NCBI RefSeq assembly: GCF_016545825.1
Contig: NC_052619.1
Location: 6,339,501-6,403,500 of the forward strand
Source of the DNA: Eucalyptus grandis
Taxonomy: Eukaryota > Streptophyta > Magnoliopsida > Myrtales > Myrtaceae
DNA length: 64,000 nt
Direction: 5' to 3'
Shown piece after piece: positions 31,492-43,443 of the stretch; the first letter of the stretch is position 1; each line of letters starts with the position of its first letter. Under the pieces are notes generated by a model. That model was not told the origin of the DNA. It was given only the letters and a program-made list of their open reading frames with translations, and searched no databases. The translations under genes and the position numbers were made by a program.

Positions 31492-33035
31492 TAAGTATCT
31501 GTTATTGTTAAACGTTCAAAAATTAAGGCGTCAATTGCTTCAAAATAGGATTAGTACCAAGATTAGAAAATCTACATGCTTTACTATTTAATGCATAACT
31601 TAAAAAAAAAAAAAAAAAAAAAAGTCTTTTCACCCTTCACGTTAAATTGACTGTTGACCTTCTACATGCTACTTCCTCCAAGCATGTTGTCAGGCTTCTA
31701 GTTCCACAAAACTAATCACCTTCTACTAGTCCATCCAAGCCTTAAAGAACCTCTACGACTTGTTCACCCATCTAGCCTCAGATACTCTTCATGTCTTATA
31801 TCTTATTCACCTTTTATGAAAGTAGAGCAATAATAACCTTTAGATGTACATATCTGTTCCACGCTCCAGTCTCCATCTACATATTTGTTTACGTGTCGAT
31901 AAGTTGATTCTATATAATCAATATGCATATTAGTCGTCTATGATTATTTGTCATTTTCAAAACTTCATAAGGGAATTTCTCACAAATCTAGAATATTCTA
32001 TTTATTTATTTATTTATTTGCTTTTCATAATCAGGAAAATGATGTTGATTGTTCTTACAGTTTCTTTCTTAGCCACAAAACTGATAATTAGGTTTCAGAG
32101 CTTTGAAACTTTTGTGCAATTTTAATGACAATTGCATCTCATTATATCCATGATGATCCCGTTCATATCATGTGATAAGAGGTGAGTTTTTAAAAATTTT
32201 CTTTTAGTAATTGGTATTTGCTTACCTCTATTAAGTAGTAACGTTACTATTATTATTTTTTATATTGAAAATCGAGTAATTTGGCAATGTTATCAATATG
32301 CTACTTTTGTTAGCTCTAGCTAATTGACATCTATTAACTATGAGTTGCAAGTGAAAGTTATCATGGAACAATAAAATAGATAAAGGTTTAAGGAGCATTT
32401 AAACATTGAAAATGTTGCTCCCTAGAAATAGTGTTAAATAAATATGGATAATGTGGCATAAAAGAATCTAAAAAAAAACGTTTTAATAAATTAAAAGCGA
32501 GATTTTTTTTTTTAATAAACGAAGGTAAAAATACTTGAATCCTAGCAGCACTCTATGTGCCGTTTGAATATGTTTATTTATTTATTTTTTCAATCATAAA
32601 CAAGAAAATCATTCAACTTATTTTTAGTTTTAAATGTTTCTTAACTAAAAACAGCTTGTAATCGCCTGGTAATATATCTTTATTTAACATGATTTTCATT
32701 AAACGATGGGTTGTTTGTCACCATGCATATCTGGGCACTTGCGTACTTGAAATTTGGCTACACCACTGGACTAAAAAAAAAGTCGAGATTCTAATCGTTA
32801 GTTTCTCCTTCACGGGTAAAGTACGTCGTTTCTCATCTTCGCATCATGGGCCGTTTTTGCGTCATACACCCGATGCAGCCCCAGCACATGTTAACCATAG
32901 GGCATGCGAGCCTCATACGAGACTCACCGAATCTGATGCTTTGCCATTATTGGGCGCAGGCGACAATTTCCCTTGAGCATCGGCGTTGCCAGAGAATCTT
33001 TAGGTACTTTAATGTCTTCACTCCGTTTACGCAAT

Positions 33036-34031
33036 GGTCTCATCCAAACGCTCTCACGATCTTCGTACCCGTGAATCGTTATGAAGTCATTCTCCTCGCA
33101 CCTGGTCGTGAAAACAAAAACGAGAAGAAAAGGGCACCTCTGCAATGAAGTCAGTCTCTACTCTGATCATGGGAGAATCACCGCTCATCTTGAAGTGAAT
33201 GTCGTGGGTCAATCTGGAAGGTCTATCTAGCCACAATCACGAGAGTTTTAAGTACCATTGATGGAAAACAACACCAATGTTTCTTTCCAGGGCAATTTAA
33301 AAATATATATATATATAGACAGCGGCCCCAGGAAAGGTCTTGTACCGTAAACTTTGCCAAGTATTGCTAAATCCAAGATTACATAAAATCTAAGAAAACG
33401 ACGGAGATTCACTTTCGGCGAAAGCATCCTACAAATATAACGATGATACCAAGTACAGGATAATACGAACACCACTAAAAGCCAAGCAATTTACATTTCA
33501 CAAAATGGAGATCAGAACAGCAAGACGTAGTTTCCCCTACTGATACTGAAGAAGAGTTCCTCTAATGTACACACACCTATACAAACTCACTCATCCAATC
33601 TTCACAGACAAGTACATCTTCTGAAGATAAGAGAGCCCATTGTGACGACGGCATGCTCAAAATCAAAAGCCAGTCATCCTGCTAGATCAAAAATCCAAGT
33701 ATCGTCCTGACAAATTCTTCTCTCAGCACACTCAAATTCTCATAAAATCTGCTGTAGCACCGACTCTAACTACGAAATTCTATAAGAATTATATCAACTT
33801 AATGATGCGCACTTATTAACAGTTCTGCCCCGATAAGAGATAAAAGGTCGAGGAGATTTCCTTTTCTTTCCCCTTTACAAAGAATGTACATGATCTCAAT
33901 GCCAAACAAGTAGTGTCAATACACGGCCACAAACAGAAGAAACTGCCAAATATGTATAACAGAAAATTTTGAAATAAGAAAATCAAAAGAAATCAGCTTA
34001 ACAAGCAAAACATTGTTGGCAAATACTACTG
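33036..34031. other. Intergenic and 3' flank of the TOL relic
   Basis: No gene recognised at 33036-33480. The part at 33480-34031, immediately before the TOL stop on the minus strand, is where its 3' UTR would lie. A short TA run is at 33303-33318. Confidence 0.5.
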
Positions 34032-37000
34032 CTACATGCTACCAGCTCTGCCTGGAGTAGATTTTGCAGACGATTTCACTTTAGCCATATCAACGAGATC
34101 TCCAAATAGCTTGTCCTCTGGCTTCGAAGGCTTCATGGGCAGCACATATGATGAAGTGGACACCTGGTATGAAGAGTTCCTTAAGCTACTGTCATCTCTA
34201 ACCGATAGCCCATACATCCGCTGGTCAAGGTACTGAGCACCTTGTTGGCCATAGCCATAGGCTGCCACCTGGCTGCCATACATTTGCTGGGGATATAAAT
34301 AAGCCATCTGACCTACTTGCATTGGCTGAGGAACCATCCCATATAAGGACCTCCTTGGATGGGCTGAGGTGGTAAGTCCTACCATTTGGTTTATGGGAAC
34401 AACCTGGCTATTCAGCAATGGCATGTGGCCACCTGCGACTGGTTGCAAGTACATGCCCATCGCTTGCTCATTCCCATTGGATAAGGTGCCTGGAGATGCA
34501 ATCCATTCAGTGCAGGTTGTGCATGCAGGACGACCACCTGTGAACCTTGCATTTGTTGGGGTACTGAGTGCCCATCACCTGACTGTTTTCCACTGACTGA
34601 GCTTCCCAAGGGGGTGGTGGTAAGTGAATCACTAGTTTGAGCACCTGCGAAACACCACAAAGCTGTAGGCTCAACAGATTGTAAGATTGTTTGTTAGGAG
34701 TTCAGCTATGTCCACAAAGAAGAGGTCAACGCCGCCAAAAGGACTTAAGTCTCATAGCAACTCAGTAATCTGAAAAGAATACCAAGCATGCCCCTAGTAC
34801 ATGCCAAATAAGGTTGTACAGTACAAGCCAACCGACGAAATACGCATCACCAAGAAAGTAATGTCAGGTACTGATGAAGAAGCAGAAGTGCACCATAGAC
34901 AGGAGAGGGAGGCTGTTGCTGCTGCACAATATGGCCATTCCAAACAGGAACAGAGCTTTGAGAATAAGGTGATTGATCATGCTCGTTGATCCGTGTTTGG
35001 CATGTTGCCATTAGCATAAACCCCAAGTTGTGGAGCTTGCAGATTCTGCTGCTGTTGGAATTGAGGAGTAGAAGGATTGCTTTGTGTAGTTGGATAGCCA
35101 CTCTGGGTATTGATAGTATTGGGCTTGTTGTTACTGTCCAAAACACATCGAAAAAGAACAAGTGCATTCTGCTGTGACTGAGATGCAGTTGACTGTGGGT
35201 GTCCAACAGGCACTAGTGCTAGTGAAGTCTCTGCCTTTAGGAGAGCTGTAGTCCTCTCCACTGAGAAGGTCCGTTTTTGGATCAAGTTTAGCTGGACCCT
35301 GTACCGTCACTTGATGTTGATCTGCAGAAAATCCCACTTCTTATAGCTCAATTGGCCAGAAACTGGTGTTCAATAGTTAAAAATTTAAATCAAGATCATC
35401 ACCGATCCTCTAATAGTAAATTACTGGTACTTTTAGGTAAAAATGCACATATGTACATGATTTTCAGTTTTACTTCCCTCTCCTGGGTGTTTGCTGAGCT
35501 TGGAACTTATTTTGTATCTTATTATTAGTCTATTAAGGATATAACATGCCAATTATCAATAAGTGATTATATAGTATCACATCCACAAGAACAAGTATAA
35601 TATTCATATTAACTTTCATAAGATAGCACAAAAATATAACAAAATTCAGTTATTAAATATAATATTTATACAAAGTCCGTAATTTAAATGGTTTTATTCT
35701 ACCACGTAAATCTTTTTCCATTAGAATAGAATTTGCATGAAGTCGTGATAACTTCATTTTACATTCTATTATAGTAAATCCGAATTCTTATGTATACTCA
35801 TGCTTATCCTGTATCAAATAAATTTCTTTCTGTATAACACTAACAGAACCGATCTTTATGTAAATCTCAAGTAATAAGTGGAGAGAGACAGCAGGTGTTT
35901 AACCCAAAAATGGCTGCTCTCTTGTCAATCTAGACTAGCTTTTTAAGTATGATCCTAGCGATCCTATGAGCAAATTGGGAGACATAGAAACACTCGGAAC
36001 TCAAGAACTGAATGCACAATGTTGGACAGCAATCACCCAAAGTTTAATCAGCCTTTTAGACACAAAGTTTCAAGAGCAAATATTTGAGATCTTAGATCAA
36101 TTTAAGCCACAAGATAAATGTTTAGTGCAGCATGCTTCAATCATTTTGTACTTGCATGTATATAATGAGCACATGTACAAGATGCATTGGTACATTTCTC
36201 CCTTTCTCTCCTTTCTTCTTCTCTCAAGACCTAAATCACATCAATAGTACTACTAAGGATCTGCCTGGTAAAGCTGTGGGCCTGTGTCTGCATTGTAGCA
36301 CATGTGGTGGTTGTGCTGTGAAGCACTGTAACTTCTATGTTTGGAATATATCCTTACAGCCGCAACACCTCAAAAATGGGCAAGGCAGTTTTCTCGAAAC
36401 TGTTATAACTGCTGCAATTTTGAGGGCACTACAGCAGTAAAGAGTTTGACAAACAGTCCATAAAAGCTGCAGACACACCTTTTTCACAGCCAAATCTGCT
36501 GTGAAAAAAGTTGCACCAGACAAGGTCTTGACAACTGGAGGATCAAAGACAGATGATAGAATTTCACTACGTTTGTTTGCGGAAAATAAATGATTTGGAA
36601 AACATTTTCACCAATAGCTTGTTTCGCTTAAAATAATTAGTCAGAAAATGTTCTCATTGTCAACAACAATTTGTGTCTAAACATTTTAAGTGAATGATGA
36701 AAAATTTTTCAACCGTTCCTTTAAAGCAATATAAATGGTCATTTCAGCAAAAATTTTCCAAACCAGTCATTTTCATGAAACAAATGGTAGCGCCGATGTA
36801 TAAATATCCACCAAGTTTTACCAAACAGCAGAAAATTAGCGAAAAATATCCATATCAACTTATCATAAAGTAGCACTGTTCAGTTCACAGACTTCAGCTG
36901 AACTTCATAATTTGCCACAGAACAAGTATTTGGGGTTTATATATTGCAATCATGACTAATGAACCAGTTACCTTTCATCAGGCTTTGTGTTGTTATCTGC

Positions 37001-37162
37001 AGTATCAAGTAGAGGACCTTTGACATCTGTCATGGTGCCAGAAGGTCCCGGCGGGGTTTTCTCAGCCTGAACTGAACTTCCAGAAGCAATGACTTCATGC
37101 TTGGCAAGTACACGCTGCAAGTCATCATTCAAAGCTAATCCTTGATGTAGAAGTGATTGTCC
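34032..37162 (-). pseudogene. TOL-like: TOM1-LIKE (TOL) VHS/GAT adaptor, 3' half, frameshifted relic
   Basis: TOL proteins bind ubiquitin and sort cargo into the ESCRT pathway. Three 3' exons keep correct splice sites: 37162-36972 (end of the GAT domain: LNDDLQRVLAKHE), 35321-34894 and 34644-34032. The last ends in the family C-terminus KPEDKLFGDLVDMAK..STPGRAGSM. The reading frame is broken at least three times. One break is in 35321-34894, between RSTSSDG and KTDLLSGEDY. Another is in the same exon, before LALVPVGHPQ and again before the NEHDQSPYS block. Further breaks in exon 34644-34032 separate LPPPPWEAQ, QQMQGSQVVV and AMGMYLQP. The VHS domain and most of GAT are missing upstream. Retained introns show it is not a processed copy. 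Sequencing error is unlikely to explain so many lesions. Confidence 0.85.
36568..36790. mobile_element. Short MITE in an intron of the TOL relic
   Basis: The left CTACGTTTGTTTGCGGAAAAT pairs with the right complement CTACCATTTGTTTCATGAAAAT, then GATTTGGAAAA with TTTTCCAAACC. It is 223 bp long. Related copies are at 43444-43684 and 58395-58615. Confidence 0.75.
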
Positions 37163-39643
37163 CTGGATTACAAGATCAAATTGGAACTAATAAGCCATCC
37201 CTTCTTATGAGATTTAGCATGTGCATTTCTGATGACTACTAGGAAGGGTTCCACACCTATGAGTTATGGATTTACCCTGGAGAAAGAGAGAGAGAGTGGG
37301 GATATAAACTCACTTAACTTGAACCCGACATAAAGAAAATAATGTTAACTTTGAACCTCCTTCAAGTTTGGCAACCCCAATTTTTCTTTTAAATTTCATT
37401 TCAATTCAGGAAGATCAACTGTTGATAGACTCCTTGCAATTGTGCTTTATTTATAATTCTCATCTTCTTAGCTGCACCAAAATTCATTCTTTCACTGGCT
37501 GTGAACAATTCCTGTCAGATGAGTGGGGAGCTTCTTTTTATTTAATCTTTTATTTCCTCCCATGAGTAATCAGACAAGATATCTCACAGTTAGCCTTTCA
37601 AAGGGCCTAATTCCCATCAAAGATGATTCCAAGAGCTCAGTGGCAACATGAGCAAGAGAGCTGCCTAGAGAGAAATAAAAGGAAACGAGAGGTTTGCCTC
37701 ACCACACATGGTCGAGCAGAGTGAAGAGTTGTATTAAGGACAGCAGTAGAAGAACATGACCAAACACAACAGTGGATTCATGCAGAGCAGGCAGTCTGCC
37801 CAAGAGGCCCCCCATTCTCATCTGAAGGATTCCCTCAGGAAGACATGATCTCTCTTCTAATACTACGACCATTACAAGCAGGACCAGGACATTAGGAAAA
37901 AGTAACCATCAACTGTTACATTGAACAAGTACAAGCATTTGTTCTTTATTACCATTCTCTAGTACTTCATTGTTGAAATTATCTCTTTGATGCCATATAA
38001 TATATTGGCCCATAGAAGGCAATCAACAAACCCGAGAATGCTTGACTGCATGAATGATTAAGATGAATAGCTCTCAAGGTTCTTAACAGATAGAGTTTGA
38101 GTTGAAATCGAAGCATCATATCATACCTAATTCATCTAATCCCCAGAATCTCATGCGTAGTGTGGAAACGACAGAATGTGTTTATGAATACTCAATCGAG
38201 GCAAAGACATCCAACTATTATCATAATCGCAGCACTACTGTCTATATATCCGATCCAACAAACTGACCATTGGAAATAAAGATTTGAGATGAAGTATCGT
38301 TTGAGATAGGATTAGGAAACAAAATGTGGAAAAGGAGCATGAAAGATTCCCACTGAAATCTTACGCTCTCTCTCAATACTTGTCAAACGATTACAAAGGT
38401 CTCACCCTTGTTATTTCCAGAAAAAGTTCAATCAAAGACTCTTGCACCTCGTTCTAAAAGCAACCTATCAAGAATCCCCGCAAGATGTCAAAAGGGCACT
38501 CCTCTTCGGCACTGATACAACTAGTCTATGTCAATATCAAGAGGAGGATGGAGTATGATTGTGTTCTCATATGAACTACACTATAAAGTTTGCTCTTTTC
38601 CTGTAACCAGGTGGTATAGAGGGAATTTCATTTTCTCTTTTTGGCTGAGGGGGAGGAAATATTACTCCATAAAGTGCAATGGCTTCTTGTTCTTGTTGTT
38701 ATGGTATTCACAAGGTGGGAAAGGTGGAGGAATCCCGAATCAAGATTTTATACCAAGAAAGGTGACTCTACCAACTTTTGGTTCTTGGCCCTGACTCTGC
38801 ATAGTTTAAATGTAAGTGAGACAACATTCAACTAGATACTATTAAAGGCGACACTGCCACATTTTATCATGAAACAGTGAACACGCAAGCATACGATATG
38901 CACTCCTTGCAAGAAGGTGCAAGCAACAAATATTAAACACCAGGTCACTTAGATAATAGGCGTTACAAAGTTTAGTGGAAATTTCTGGTTGAGGTTTATG
39001 TACTAATGAAAGAATAATGAGTTTTAGATACAGATGTTATATTTAAAAAAAAAAAAAAAAAAAAAAAAAACTTATTGATACCTGAATCACAATTTAGTGG
39101 GCTGTCAGGCTCAGGGTGGGCCATGAAGAGCTATTATAGCCCTGCAAACAGACTGAAGTGTCAGGCAGGACTCCATGCATTCTTTCAGAATATCAAGGCA
39201 TATCTCCCTGTCTGTATAAAGTATAAATTAAAATGTCAATCTATTAGTCAAACAAACATTTACAGCATCTCATATTTATGCATCAGGTATCTGTTGACTT
39301 TCCCAAGCTAGTAGTTATCAGAAAATGTATTCATGCAGAGATTCTCTGGAAACAGAATTTGGAAAAAAAAGGATCAAGACTGTTTCCTGACAAAGTGTCA
39401 AAGAAGTCTCCAATTCTCAGCTTCTGCACCTCTATCTATTTTCAAGTGCCAAATAAAACAAAACCCTAAAACTAGCAACTCTTTCAAGTTTCTGATTCTG
39501 AACATAATAAGTATTGACAAGAAGAAACATTGATCACCAAACGACACAGTAAATCAGTTCACCCTTCGACCTATTAGCATGCACTGCAACTAGTTCCAAC
39601 TAAGTTATCATCAATAAGCATTCCTATACAAAAAAAATTATAC
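37163..39643. other. Stretch between the TOL and PEX4 relics
   Basis: About 2.5 kb in which the missing 5' exons of TOL (VHS domain) or the 3' exons of PEX4 (active-site cysteine exon) should appear if either gene were complete. I find neither. It includes a 29-base A run at about 39042-39070 and an unrecognised plus-strand open frame at 38528-38794. The breakpoint joining the two relics must lie here. Confidence 0.55.
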
Positions 39644-41160
39644 CTTGAGTGCACATTGGGGTGAAATATCTTAGTCAGGAAACGAACTTGAGGTGGCTGC
39701 AGTGGATGCTGCTCAGGTATAGCAAATGCGAGCTGGAAAGCACCACCCTCAAAGGGGTTTCCGATGGTCCCTAATGAAAAGAGAATCACCATATCTTTTA
39801 CATGAGCAACAGCACCATTACCTCGGCAATTACCTCCATCAGCTATTCAATCTCACCTTGATAAGAGCAGTCCACTTAAATATGTTCGAGTCATCGCAAA
39901 CCAACTGAATGTCCGGATCAGCTCCCTTCTCTCGCTGCACCTCTTTGTATTCCTTGAACAGCCTCACCTCGATGTCTACAAATACAAGCACCGTTGACAT
40001 TAGAATCCACAACCAACCTGGGGGTCATAAAAAAGAAAAGAGAAAGCAATTCCTCTACGTATATAATTGCAGGAGATCAAATCTGCTACTTCATGGGATA
40101 ACCGGCATCGCAAAATGATTTACTCAGTACATAAATATGATAACCTAGTGTAAATTTCGCCATAAGAAAGAAAAATTTTAAGAATGATCACATTCTGGGT
40201 GCATAATTTGAAAACAATAGACTTCACTCCCCATGCATGTAAACAGCGGAACAAAGAGCTGGTAACTGTAAGTAATCAGTAATACCTGCATTGCGATATA
40301 TCCTCCCGAATTAAAAGGCTGCTAGAGGAAATCTGACTTCCACCAAATTCAGCTGAAAAATTGAACAACAGTGAACCAATATATCAAAAGCTCAAAGAAA
40401 AAAAGAAAATCATGCCTTATGCTGTCTAACATTTGGGTATATATCTTGCGCATTCTACTCCCAAATCATCTCTCTCATATCCGGGCAAATTACTCAAGTC
40501 AAGCACGAAACTGTACCCTCGAGCACAGACCAGCCTACCACCATAACAAAAGCACTCAAAGCCAATCTTTCAAGCATACCCAGCGAACATTTGGGTATAT
40601 AATTCGTGCATTCTCACCACTCCCCAAATCACTCCCCCTCTCATATCCGGGCAAATTTCTCAAGAATCAAGCACGAAAATGTATATAATTCGTGCATTCT
40701 CACCACTCCCAAATCCTCCCTATCATATCCGGGCAAATTTCTCAGAATCAAGCACGAAAATGTATATAATTCGTGCATTCTCACCACTCCCAAATCACTC
40801 CCCTATCATATCCGGGCAAATTTCTCAAGAATCAAGCACGAAAATGTACCGCGAGCACAGACTCACCTACCAACGCAACGAAAGCAATCAAAGCCAATCT
40901 GTTAAGCATACCCAGATGAAAAATTTATTTGCTTTTGAGTCAAATATCGATCGAACGATTTCTGGGTATCAAAGAACCGAACCAGAACGAACAATTCGCA
41001 GTCAGCGGCAAAGGAAATCGGAAGCTCGTGATCGAAGAGAATATACCTCGTCTTCGACAAATTACGATTGAAGTCGAAGGGGCTAGCTCGGGACGAGGTC
41101 GATGGTGGCAAAGCGATTCCGCAAGACAATACGCGAACTCGAATGACGACTGAGAATCAG
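39644..41160 (-). pseudogene. PEX4: PEX4/UBC21 peroxisomal ubiquitin-conjugating enzyme, 5' half, broken
   Basis: PEX4 is the E2 that ubiquitinates the peroxisomal import receptor PEX5. Exon 39975-39857 reads RLFKEYKEVQREKGADPDI and DDSNIFKWTALIK; exon 39770-39644 reads FQLAFAIPEQHPLQPPQV and RFLTKIFHPNVH. A non-coding 5' exon with donor CGAG|GTATAT is likely at about 41160-41047. Lesions: the start codon position (39981-39979) is TTG, the next codon is TAG, one base is missing just after (..TCGAGG|TGAGG), one C is missing at ACCCC|TTTGAGG, and one T is missing at the end of the last exon (CAC-TC-AAG). The exon with the catalytic cysteine and everything after it are absent. Splice sites survive. 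Non-functional. Confidence 0.88.
40437..40918. repeat. Compound tandem array in the PEX4 5' intron region
   Basis: A unit of 76-86 bp (GTATATAATTCGTGCATTC, CATATCCGGGCAAATTTCTC, AATCAAGCACGAAAAT) begins at 40437, 40595, 40681 and 40762. A second unit (GTACC..CGAGCACAGAC to AGCATACCCAG) follows the first and last of these, at 40513-40594 and 40846-40918. So the array grew in at least two steps: duplication of the pair, then local expansion of the first unit. Open frames across it are repeat artefacts. Confidence 0.9.
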
Positions 41161-41344
41161 AAATGGATTCCCATCTGAAGATTTTAGTCTCGTGTCCTTC
41201 TTGAGTTTTTTTAATCATATGGCTTTTCCACCAAAAGAAAAAACAAATCACATGGCCTTTTCTTTTCACATAACGTCAGGTTTCATAAATAGTAGTTTTT
41301 TTTTAGTCGGTAAATAGTTTTCTTGTTTTCAAAAAAAGAAAAAG

Positions 41345-41925
41345 GAAATAATTTTGGATTAATGCCACAAAATTGATACACTTATTTATAAATTTATCTC
41401 AAATTAAATTTTTGATTGCCAAAAAGACCTTCAACTATTACATATGTGACAAATTCATCTTCTATGAGTTTTTATTAAATTTTATTGTCAAATTAATAAG
41501 TTAAATGCCATATAACAATTGATTGGTGTATTAATGTAGGAGTCTTATTCTCTATTTGTTATACGGGCGTACCAATTTTTGTTTTTTCGTGATATTAATT
41601 TAATTTAATGAAAATTAATGGAGGATAAATTTATTGTCATTGTACCAATTTAGGATTTTTTAATAATCAAAAAATTATTTGGAATAAATTTGTTATAAAT
41701 ATATCAATTTGGAGTTTTTGTAGTATTGATCTTTTTTTGTTTTTGTGTCGATATACAATTCTTATTAGTATGGATAAAATAGATTACTCCAACGACAAAA
41801 CAAAACCAACATAATCCTCTATTCTTGAGATGACTACTAATGTAAAACTCAAGAAGGGGCTGAATTTTAAAGAATTATAACATCTCATAAAAGGGAGAAA
41901 ATTAGCTTTGCAAAAGAAACATAGA
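41345..41925. repeat. Copy of segment 706-1320 including a foldback element (F1)
   Basis: The foldback at 41354-41732 begins GGATTAATGCCACAAAATTG. The following flank (ATGGATAAAATAGATTACTCC, TATTCTTGAGATGACTA, CAAGAAGGGGCTGAATTTT) matches 1145-1320. Homology fades after GCAAAAGAAAC. The two copies lie about 40.6 kb apart in the same orientation. Confidence 0.75.
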
Positions 41926-42107
41926 TCTTTTTCTTTTAGCATGATATCGGATTCTGAGCTATCCGTCGCGAGTCTTTTAATCATGACGTCCCAATGCATA
42001 TTGTCACCGTTCGCCTAATGTTTGGGAATCTAGGTACTCGACGCGTCTAGGATCTACGCTTAAAATCGATGACTAGACATTATCTAATGGTGTTGGACTG
42101 GTGAAAA

Positions 42108-42290
42108 TTGTGGGTATTTGAATTTCCAGATGAAAAGCAAAGGGCGTTGTTCAAAATATCAAATGAATGGATGGTTGAAAATGGGTTTTTTATGATTAAT
42201 CATGCTTTGCTTCTTCATTGGCAGTATCTTAGAAATCATGGTAGACATTTTGGTTGGGAGTGCTCTTGGGGATTGGGAAGATTCATTTAA
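42108..42290 (+). pseudogene. Possible DUF4283-like (LINE-associated) fragment
   Basis: A 60-codon frame reads WVFEFPDEKQRALFKISNEWM and then ALLLHW. This resembles the core of plant DUF4283 proteins (F.F..E.DR..VL...PW....L.L..W), which often come from LINE-type elements and zinc-knuckle proteins. It is short, without the downstream CCHC knuckle, and the match is from memory of the pattern. Confidence 0.3.
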
Positions 42291-43443
42291 AAACTTTCTT
42301 TTGTATAGGTCAATGTAAGAATTTCATGGAGAAATTAAATATAACAAAACGCATGGGCTAATAAAAATTATGGTTCTCTGATTAGTTGACCTTTAACTTG
42401 CGGATATATATATATATATATATTCTAGATGGCTCAAATGGGTTTACTTTAAAAAAAAAAAAAAAACAGCATTGGTCAAAAGAAAACAGAAGAAAGATTT
42501 GGGATAAAACGTGATTTTTCCTAATCACCTCGGAAATTTTTCCAGAGTAATTTCCAAATTACTCGAGGATCACGCTATTCATCTACTCTAGGGTGACAAT
42601 TTTATGTCGTGCTGCCTCCCCTACCTAGGACAGTTAAAGCATGCAATCGATAAGCCCTACATAGTACAGTTAAAACGTGCAATCAATAAGCTTTGGGTTC
42701 AGGACGGGTTGAATTTTCTTGCCTCGGAGCGGAGATGGATGGGATCACCCTCATCCCTCGCCCCTACCTCGCTTTTCTATGTTCGAATTTAGAGTTTTCT
42801 AATACTAATCTAGTGCTATAATGAGAATTTAACTGAAATTGTCCATGCGCCATGGCTCACACCCGGAATAAGGGTTTCGTCCTTTTCCACTATAGCAAGG
42901 CTTTCGTTTTTTAACCTGAAATTATTGTGGGGGCGGGGCAAGTGGGGCGGGGAAATCCGCATACCCATTAGGGCTGGGGAGGAGGCACGTGAGTGTGTGC
43001 TACATGGGAAGCAAGCCGAGAATGAGGAATCTCTAATGGTAATGGGGTGGGCAGGGGGGATCCAACCCCGACGGCCGCCCTGCCCTGTTGCCATTCCTAA
43101 TCAGCTCGATCAATCACGAGGTTAAGGAACTTAGAGCGCATCTTTTTATGGGTCAAAAATGATAGAACACGAGATAAAGTTAGTGGGAAATTAGGTTGAC
43201 AAGAGAACATGATCTTTTGGGAGCATCTTCAAAAATCTCCTGTGAAAGTAGGTCCCGCAGACGTTGAAGTTTCTTGACATGATGAAGACAAAGGCTTAAA
43301 GTTTTCTTGACAGGTGGGGCCCTTAAAGGACGCAAGTTGGCTTAGGAGAGTGAGAAGAGAGAGAGAGAGAGTCGTAACTCCAACTCTTTAAGAGGGGCTT
43401 AAACTCGGTTGATGTGGAATAATGTCTCATACATTTGCAATTT
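42291..43443. other. Intergenic, no gene recognised
   Basis: Contains a TA run at 42408-42423 and a GC-rich stretch at 42920-43090 with GGGGCGGG words. Minus-strand and plus-strand frames in that stretch are compositional. A GA run is at about 43355-43370. Confidence 0.5.

Larger units (their letters stand above)
27640..33035. repeat. Duplicated segment P, copy 2 (expanded by insertions)
   Basis: Collinear with 20480-24185. Extra sequence relative to copy 1 comes from a foldback element (27698-27968), another inverted-repeat stretch (28130-28430), a hAT-like element (29460-30415) and a Tourist-like MITE (30804-31491). It ends near AGAATCTTTAGGTACTTTAATGTCTTC, after which the two copies differ. 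The stretch 31.5-33.0 kb is AT-rich with no gene. Confidence 0.8.

Noticed and set aside
40371..41071. Overlapping plus-strand frames of 100-130 codons
   Set aside because: They come from the 76-86 bp tandem array, and the same peptide recurs out of phase. No start context or homology.
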